11,793 nt of DNA from JBCAXA01 sp039183535. GTDB lineage: Bacteria; Pseudomonadota; Gammaproteobacteria; Steroidobacterales; Woeseiaceae. The translations under genes and the position numbers were made by a program. The notes under the pieces are model-generated. The model searched no databases. It saw only the letters and a program-made list of their open reading frames with translations, and was not told the DNA's origin. Position 1 is the first letter of the stretch. Every line of letters begins with the position of its first letter. The stretch is from assembly GCA_039183535.1 (NCBI GenBank), contig JBCDBO010000093.1, positions 1 to 11,793 on the forward strand, read 5' to 3'. This document shows positions 7,355 through 11,793 of the stretch, piece by piece.

Positions 7355-7373
7355 GTCAATCCAAGGGATTGAC
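7355..7373. promoter_or_regulatory. Perfect 8-bp inverted repeat, probable operator
   Basis: GTCAATCC-AAG-GGATTGAC is a perfect inverted repeat with 8-bp arms and a 3-bp centre. It lies just upstream of an extended -10 element and covers the place where a -35 box would sit. No T-run follows, so a binding site for a dimeric regulator is likelier than a terminator for the phosphatase gene. Confidence 0.55.
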
Positions 7374-7383
7374 GACACAGCAC

Positions 7384-7392
7384 TGCTATACT
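7384..7392 (+). promoter_or_regulatory. Extended -10 promoter for the lipoprotein-kinase genes
   Basis: TGCTATACT matches an extended -10 (TGn plus TATACT, 5 of 6 to consensus). No -35 box is found at 16-18 bp, where the inverted repeat lies instead; TTGACG at 7369-7374 is only 12 bp away. Transcription would begin near 7399, leaving a leader of about 19 bases. A separate promoter here would let the lipoprotein and kinase genes be expressed independently of the phosphatase gene. Confidence 0.55.
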
Positions 7393-7405
7393 CGCCAGAG
7401 TCTGC

Positions 7406-7412
7406 GGAGGAG
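7406..7412 (+). promoter_or_regulatory. Strong ribosome binding site
   Basis: GGAGGAG lies 5 bp before the ATG at 7418. It is the strongest Shine-Dalgarno sequence in the window and suggests high expression of the glycine-rich lipoprotein. Confidence 0.75.
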
Positions 7413-7417
7413 CCCGT

Positions 7418-8260
7418 ATGAAAGCCAAAGAGTCCCCATTTCGTGCCCGTCAGGCCGTCAGCGCAGTGGCCTTAACGGCGTTGCTTGCCGCTGCGGCTGG
7501 GTGCTCATCGACCTCGGTTGGTGTCAGTGGCGGCGGCGGTGTCGGCGGACCCGGCGGTGTTGGCGGCGCAGGGCTGCCTGGCGGCGGTGGCGGCCTGCCT
7601 GGTGGCGGCTCGAGCGGCGGCGGCGCCGGTCTACCCGGTGGCAACTTGCCGAGTGGCGGTGGCGGCGCTGGTGGCCCATCGCTACCTGGCGCTGGCATGC
7701 CCAGTGGCGGTGCGCCGAGCGGTGGTGCCGGTTCGCCGGGCGGCGGCGCTAGCGACCCGTTCGGCGGAGCGGACGGCGGTGCTGGCGGCGCCGGTGGCGG
7801 CGATCTTGGTGGACTCGACGACACATTCGATAAGTCACTCGATGATTTTGATGACGACCTGATAACCGAGCAACGCCAGGCCGGCGAACAAGGCCGAGAT
7901 CTCGGTACGTTCGAGCGAGGTCAAGCCGGCGGTGGCAGCGGTGGTCGCCGCGGCGGCGGTGTTAGCGTCGGTAACACGGCCGACCCGAACGCCTCGGCGC
8001 CTAGCCGGGGTGGCCAGTCGTCGGGTGGCGGCGGCTCTGGCGGCGGCGCACCCGGCGGCGAGGAGTCGGGTGACAGTCAGCCAAGCGTTGGCGGTATCTC
8101 ATCCGATCAGGCGGCCGAGCGGACGCCGGACGATATCCCGGAAGGCTTCGATGACGACATCGTTGCGCAACAATTGCGAGAAGCTGCCTTGGCAGAGGAA
8201 GACCCAGAGCTACGTGAGAAGTACTGGGAGGAGTATCGGAAGTACAAAGGGATTAATTGA
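7418..8260 (+). CDS. Glycine-rich lipoprotein with duplicated FDDD motif
   Basis: This 280-residue protein has a lipoprotein signal: basic start (MKAKESPFRAR), hydrophobic stretch and AAAAGC with Cys29 as the lipidation site. Ser follows the Cys, which suits sorting to the outer membrane. Residues 37-132 are low-complexity Gly/Pro/Ser, including several GLPGG units. A first acidic segment (about 133-165) contains FDDDLITEQRQ at 144-154, then a second Gly-rich stretch (168-214) leads to a C-terminal segment with FDDDIVAQQLR at 244-254, exactly 100 residues later. The end is charged, aromatic and probably helical (YWEEYRKYKG). I do not know the family. The architecture suggests flexible spacers presenting two short interaction motifs. 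It overlaps the next gene by one base. The Gly tracts use mainly GGC and GGT codons, which makes this stretch richer in G+C than its neighbours. Confidence 0.85.
   Translation: MKAKESPFRARQAVSAVALTALLAAAAGCSSTSVGVSGGGGVGGPGGVGGAGLPGGGGGLPGGGSSGGGAGLPGGNLPSGGGGAGGPSLPGAGMPSGGAPSGGAGSPGGGASDPFGGADGGAGGAGGGDLGGLDDTFDKSLDDFDDDLITEQRQAGEQGRDLGTFERGQAGGGSGGRRGGGVSVGNTADPNASAPSRGGQSSGGGGSGGGAPGGEESGDSQPSVGGISSDQAAERTPDDIPEGFDDDIVAQQLREAALAEEDPELREKYWEEYRKYKGIN
7526..7813 (+). repeat. Low-complexity GGC/GGT glycine-codon tract
   Basis: This encodes residues 37-132 of the lipoprotein, mostly Gly with Pro, Ser and Ala, including imperfect repeats of Gly-Leu-Pro-Gly-Gly. A shorter similar tract lies at 7919-8059. 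Such tracts are prone to slippage, so length variation between strains is expected. Confidence 0.8.
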
Positions 8261-9513
8261 TGGCGTTATCGGTTCCGTGCGCTTGGCGCCGTCTCGCGCT
8301 TGTTGTCGCTGCATTTACAGCCGGCGGCTGCGCAATTGCGAAGGTTGAAAAGGCGACGGTCGAACAGGTCGAGTTGAACGTCGCTGGCAACGCGGTCAAT
8401 GAGCAACGTTTGTTGGACATTGGCATCGTCGAGTTCGATCCTAACTTCAACCCCGACAAGCCCGCGGACTGGGTATATCCCGATATTCGCCGTGCCGAAG
8501 CGCGGTACATTCCCTATCACCTCAAAAGCACGCTAGAGCGCTCTGGCCATTGGGGCGCGATTAGAGTCTTACCGAGTGCGCAAGCCCACGTTGATTTAAC
8601 GGTCAGCGGTACGATCCTGAGTTCCGATGGCGAAAGCGCTTCGATTCGCTTCAGCGCGGCCGATGCAACCGGGGCGACGTGGTTCTCGCGAAGTTACAAG
8701 ACTCGCACCGGTCGAAACTCCTATTCGACGCGTCGCGATTACGCGAACGACCCGTACCAGAACGTCTACAACGAATTTGCCAACGACCTGGCGGCCCACC
8801 TTAGCGATTTGCCCGATAAGAGCATTGGCATGATTCGCTCGGTAACCGAGTTAAATTTCATGGCCGATATGGCACCGCGCGTGTTCGGTGACTATGTCGC
8901 CGTTGACGACAAAGGGCGGCGTAAGATCCAGCGACTACCGGCGGCTGAAGACCCGATGGTGGCGCGGCTGCGACGCGTTCGTGAACGCGACCAACTGTTT
9001 ATCGACACGCTTAACGAGCACTACGCGAACTTCTACTATGGCATCGCCATCCCCTACGAAGACTGGCGCAAAGCGGCACGTGAAGAAGTGATTTCGTACA
9101 AAGAGGTGCGCCGCTCGGCATTAATCAAGCAAATAGCCGGTGTCGTGACCGTCGCCGCTGCGATGCAAGCCGACGTCGATCGCAGCAACGATGCGAGCGG
9201 TCGTGCCCAGCGCGGGTTGCGTAATATGGTGATCTACAGCGGACTCGAAGCGGTACGTGCTGGCTTTAACTTGCGGGCGTCAGCCAATCTCTACAAAGAG
9301 TCTATTGCCGAGTTGGCCGATTCATTTGGCGCCGAGGCCGCCGATATGGTCGTCGAGGTGCGCGGACAGACCCGCCGTCTCAGCGGCACGGCAGAAGCGC
9401 AGTACGGGCAGTGGCGGAAACTCTTACAGGAAATTTACGAAGCGGAAACCGGCTTCACCGAAGAAGAGGCGGTTATCGGCGTTCCCGAACGCGTACCGCA
9501 ACCGACCCGTTAA
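8260..9513 (+). CDS. Unrecognised probable lipoprotein of the kinase locus
   Basis: This 417-residue protein starts at the ATG at 8260, overlapping the previous stop by one base (TGATG), so the two are translationally coupled. The N-terminus has a short signal with Cys24 after FTAGG. The lipobox is weak because Ala stands at -3. No family is recognised. Residues of about 55-165 look like a mixed alpha/beta domain: IVEFDPNFNP, a YIPYHLKSTLERSGHWGAI helix, a DLTVSGTILSSDG strand pair and DATGATWFSRSYK, broadly reminiscent of outer-membrane assembly or stress lipoprotein domains, but this is weak. The C-terminal half is mostly helical and charged, with one mildly hydrophobic patch (IKQIAGVVTVAAAMQAD) that is probably not a membrane helix. 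Its position between another lipoprotein and the kinase suggests a periplasmic partner or target of that system. Confidence 0.8.
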   Translation: MALSVPCAWRRLALVVAAFTAGGCAIAKVEKATVEQVELNVAGNAVNEQRLLDIGIVEFDPNFNPDKPADWVYPDIRRAEARYIPYHLKSTLERSGHWGAIRVLPSAQAHVDLTVSGTILSSDGESASIRFSAADATGATWFSRSYKTRTGRNSYSTRRDYANDPYQNVYNEFANDLAAHLSDLPDKSIGMIRSVTELNFMADMAPRVFGDYVAVDDKGRRKIQRLPAAEDPMVARLRRVRERDQLFIDTLNEHYANFYYGIAIPYEDWRKAAREEVISYKEVRRSALIKQIAGVVTVAAAMQADVDRSNDASGRAQRGLRNMVIYSGLEAVRAGFNLRASANLYKESIAELADSFGAEAADMVVEVRGQTRRLSGTAEAQYGQWRKLLQEIYEAETGFTEEEAVIGVPERVPQPTR

Positions 9514-9528
9514 CGGAGTTGTCTGACC

Positions 9529-11793
9529 GTGTCTGAGAACGCGGCCGGACTGACGTTAACAGCCGGCTCACAGTTACACGACCGCTACGTTGCTGTTCGT
9601 AGCCTGCACGAGACCCCGCGCAGTAGCGTCTGGCTGTGTGTGGACGAGCATGCCCAAGGCAACGTCGTCATTAAGCGCAGTGGTGATTCGGCGGCGCTCA
9701 AACGCGAGTGGGAGACGCTTCGCGCGGTTAACCACCCGCATATCATTCGCGCCTTCGATTTCCACGATGAGTCACCTGCAGCCTTCGCGCAGTATTTTGT
9801 CGACGGTCAGCGTTTGGCCGATCTCGGCACCGTTGAGTTTTTGGAGTTAGCACGGCCGATCCGCTTGCTCGTACGAGCGCTGAGTTATTTGCACGGTCGC
9901 GATGTCAGCCACGGGGACATCAATCCCAGCAATATTTTATTTGATCGCGGTGGTGCACCTTTTCTGATCGATTTTGGTAGCGCAAGCCGCGGCACAATTG
10001 CCGTTGGCGGCGGAGACGGCACCCCCGCTTATCGCAGCCCAGAGCGCCAACCTGGAGCGCTGGCGTCACCCAGCGACGACATTTTTGCGTTGGGCAAAAT
10101 GCTGCGCAACTACCTCACTGCCGAGACATCGACCGAGCTTGCGGACTTGGTCGATGCGATGCTAGCGCCAGCCGCTGAGCGACCAACGGCTGACGAAGTG
10201 GACGTGGCCTTGGGGCAGGCCAGTATCGCGGCGACCGCGTTGCCGGTTACCTGGTTGCGCGAGCCGTCGCGTCCGGCGGCTACGGCGATTGAACCGCAGT
10301 TAACACCGCAAAGGACCGCCGCGGTGCGCCCGTCAAGCGCAACCGCGGCGACGACGACGCCAAATTCGATACGTCGAGGTGGCGGCCTGTCCGTTGGCGC
10401 TGTTGTCGCTGGGCTTGCGGTGCTGCTGATCGGTTTTGCAGCCCTGCTAACTTACGTCGGTCGTGAGCCCGCGCAGCTATCGCAAAACACACCAGTGGTG
10501 GCTAGCACTGAACCGGCCGATGCTGCGTCAGGGGCCGCTCCTTCGACCGATTCAGAGTCGCTGTCGTCCAACGAAAATGAATTCGGCGAACGGCTCGATT
10601 TCAATGAGGGTTCCCTCGACAGCGTGCTGGACACAGCCGGCCTAACCGCGAAGCAGCGTGCCGGTCGCGTGCTCGGTGAGTTGTTGGCAAAACAAGAGGT
10701 ACTCGAAGGACGCGGGGTACAAACGTGGGCGAGCGTTGAGTATGAGCGGGCGCTCGAGGCATATGAGTCGGGTGATCAGTACTACATCACTGATGATTTC
10801 GCTAATGCCATTACGCAATACACCCGAACCGTAACGATTTTTGATCAACTCATCGCCAAGGTTACCGGTGTGTTCGATGACACGCTGACGGCGGCAGATC
10901 AAGCGTTCGCGGATGGTGATAGTCGGGAAGCGGAACGACTGTACGGTGTGGCACTAGAGATCACTCCGAACGATCCGCGCTCCAGTGAGGGATTGGCGCG
11001 CGCGCAACGATTGGATCAAGTGCTGGCGTTGATCGAAGCGGCGGAGGATGCCGAATTTGACGGTGACTACGGTGCAGCGAAAGCCGCCTACGAGAAAGCG
11101 CTCGAGGTCGACCCGGAGTGGCCAGCGGCGATTAGTGGCCTCGAGCGTACGGCGCAGTTGGTAGTGGATGGGCAGTTTCGCGATCGCATGACTGAAGGGT
11201 TCCTAGCACTCGATGCAGGCCAGTTGGCCGCAGCCCGACGCGCGTTTCGCGAGGCGCGTTCGTTGAAGCCGTCGTCGTCCGAGCCGACCGATGGCTTGTT
11301 GCAGGTTGATCAGGCTGGTCGCCTAGCACGGATCAATACACTGCAGTCCGACGCCGCGATTGCCGAACGCGAAGAGAACTGGCCGGCCGCAATCGCGCTT
11401 TACCAAGAAATGCTAAAGGTTGACGACAAGCTCGTACTGGCCCGTGATGGGCTTGCTAACGCGCAGGCGCGCAAAGGACTCGACGATACGCTCGCTCGTT
11501 ACCTCGGCGATCCCGATTTGCTGACCGATCCAAAGACGCTCAAGGCAGCATCGGGCGTGTTAACGCGCATGGCAGCGATCGAACCGCAAGGGCCGCGCTT
11601 GCAGCAGCAGCGCGAGGACTTACAGACCGCCTTAAAGCGTGCAGCGACGCCAATCAAAGTCGAGCTGGTTTCTGATCTACAAACGAACGTCTCGGTATTT
11701 AAGGTCGGCCGGCTCGGTCAATTCGATCGAACGACATTGGTGTTACGCCCGGGTCTTTACACGGCGGTCGGCACTCGGCTCGGTTACCGCGAT
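9529..11793 (+). CDS. Transmembrane Ser/Thr protein kinase with periplasmic TPR-like repeats, C-terminus cut by window edge
   Basis: The frame is open from the GTG at 9529 to the right edge: 755 residues with no stop. The kinase domain covers about 20-235, with Lys49 (VVIK), Glu60 (LKREWETL), SHGDINPSNIL (catalytic Asp130, Asn135), IDFG (Asp148), GTPAYRSPE (164-172), SDDIFALG and a final ERPTADE. The ATP loop is degenerate (HETPRSSVW, no glycines), and the usual HRD is HGD, which makes it a non-RD kinase. A Pro/Thr/Ala-rich linker precedes a membrane helix at about 287-309. The part beyond should be periplasmic: a Ser/Glu-rich stretch, then four TPR-like units around 453-486, 500-533, 554-587 and 607-640. 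From about 708 a beta-rich segment (VFKVGRLG, LRPGLYTAVG, GYRD) resembles PEGA-type domains. GGAG at 9515-9518 is 10 bp upstream of the start. The phosphatase gene upstream is its natural antagonist. What lies beyond the edge is unknown. Confidence 0.92.
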   Translation, partial: MSENAAGLTLTAGSQLHDRYVAVRSLHETPRSSVWLCVDEHAQGNVVIKRSGDSAALKREWETLRAVNHPHIIRAFDFHDESPAAFAQYFVDGQRLADLGTVEFLELARPIRLLVRALSYLHGRDVSHGDINPSNILFDRGGAPFLIDFGSASRGTIAVGGGDGTPAYRSPERQPGALASPSDDIFALGKMLRNYLTAETSTELADLVDAMLAPAAERPTADEVDVALGQASIAATALPVTWLREPSRPAATAIEPQLTPQRTAAVRPSSATAATTTPNSIRRGGGLSVGAVVAGLAVLLIGFAALLTYVGREPAQLSQNTPVVASTEPADAASGAAPSTDSESLSSNENEFGERLDFNEGSLDSVLDTAGLTAKQRAGRVLGELLAKQEVLEGRGVQTWASVEYERALEAYESGDQYYITDDFANAITQYTRTVTIFDQLIAKVTGVFDDTLTAADQAFADGDSREAERLYGVALEITPNDPRSSEGLARAQRLDQVLALIEAAEDAEFDGDYGAAKAAYEKALEVDPEWPAAISGLERTAQLVVDGQFRDRMTEGFLALDAGQLAAARRAFREARSLKPSSSEPTDGLLQVDQAGRLARINTLQSDAAIAEREENWPAAIALYQEMLKVDDKLVLARDGLANAQARKGLDDTLARYLGDPDLLTDPKTLKAASGVLTRMAAIEPQGPRLQQQREDLQTALKRAATPIKVELVSDLQTNVSVFKVGRLGQFDRTTLVLRPGLYTAVGTRLGYRD

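Noticed and set aside
7369..7752. Plus-strand Arg/Trp-rich ORF over the lipoprotein gene
   Set aside because: It is a frame-shifted reading of the glycine-codon repeats, lacking any protein-like pattern.
7450..7824. Minus-strand proline-rich ORF
   Set aside because: It is the antisense image of the Gly-codon tract (GGC read as GCC/CCG/CCA) and has no ribosome site.
7526..8059. CRISPR array or tandem DNA repeat
   Set aside because: The repetition is codon-level Gly/Pro/Ser low complexity in an open reading frame, without constant repeats and unique spacers.
6493..11793. Type VI secretion regulatory cluster (Ppk/Ppp/Tag-like)
   Set aside because: The kinase, phosphatase and lipoprotein theme is similar, but no tss/tag structural gene or FHA protein is in the window, so the label is not supported.

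Overview
The window looks like chromosomal DNA from a moderately GC-rich proteobacterium, most likely a gammaproteobacterium. This is a judgement from protein style (a diderm lipoprotein pair, a PIG3-type quinone reductase, a split 3-oxoacid CoA-transferase, GlpK), not from a search. Coding density is high, gaps are short, and about half of the genes start with GTG. No tRNA, rRNA, CRISPR array, insertion sequence or phage gene was seen.

Left part, minus strand (2-1936): a PIG3-family NAD(P)H quinone oxidoreductase is followed after 3 bp by a DUF418/YeiB-type multi-pass membrane protein that runs off the left edge. A 97-bp divergent intergenic region separates these from a tight plus-strand operon (2034-5404): 3-oxoacid CoA-transferase subunits A and B, a hot-dog thioesterase, and glycerol kinase, the last two overlapping by 4 bp (ATGA). 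The first three genes suggest acyl-CoA or keto-acid handling. Glycerol kinase is an unexpected fourth member.

Middle (5415-6406): an unrecognised four-helix membrane protein on the minus strand converges on glpK. It is divergent from a MaoC-like (R)-hydratase whose upstream region carries two small direct repeats.

Right part, plus strand (6493-11793): the most interesting section. A PP2C-type Ser/Thr phosphatase is followed by a glycine-rich lipoprotein with its own promoter (extended -10 plus a perfect 8-bp inverted repeat), a second, unrecognised lipoprotein (stop and start overlap, TGATG), and a large gene open to the right edge. That gene encodes a Ser/Thr kinase domain, one membrane helix, a TPR-like repeat region with about 50-residue spacing, and a C-terminal VGRLG / RPG-Y / GYRD segment resembling PEGA-type domains. 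Together these look like a phosphorylation module linking the cytoplasm to the envelope: kinase and phosphatase in the cytoplasm, repeat domain and lipoproteins in the periplasm or outer membrane. The module has the flavour of the Ppk/Ppp/lipoprotein sets of type VI secretion, but no secretion genes are visible here, so its purpose is open.
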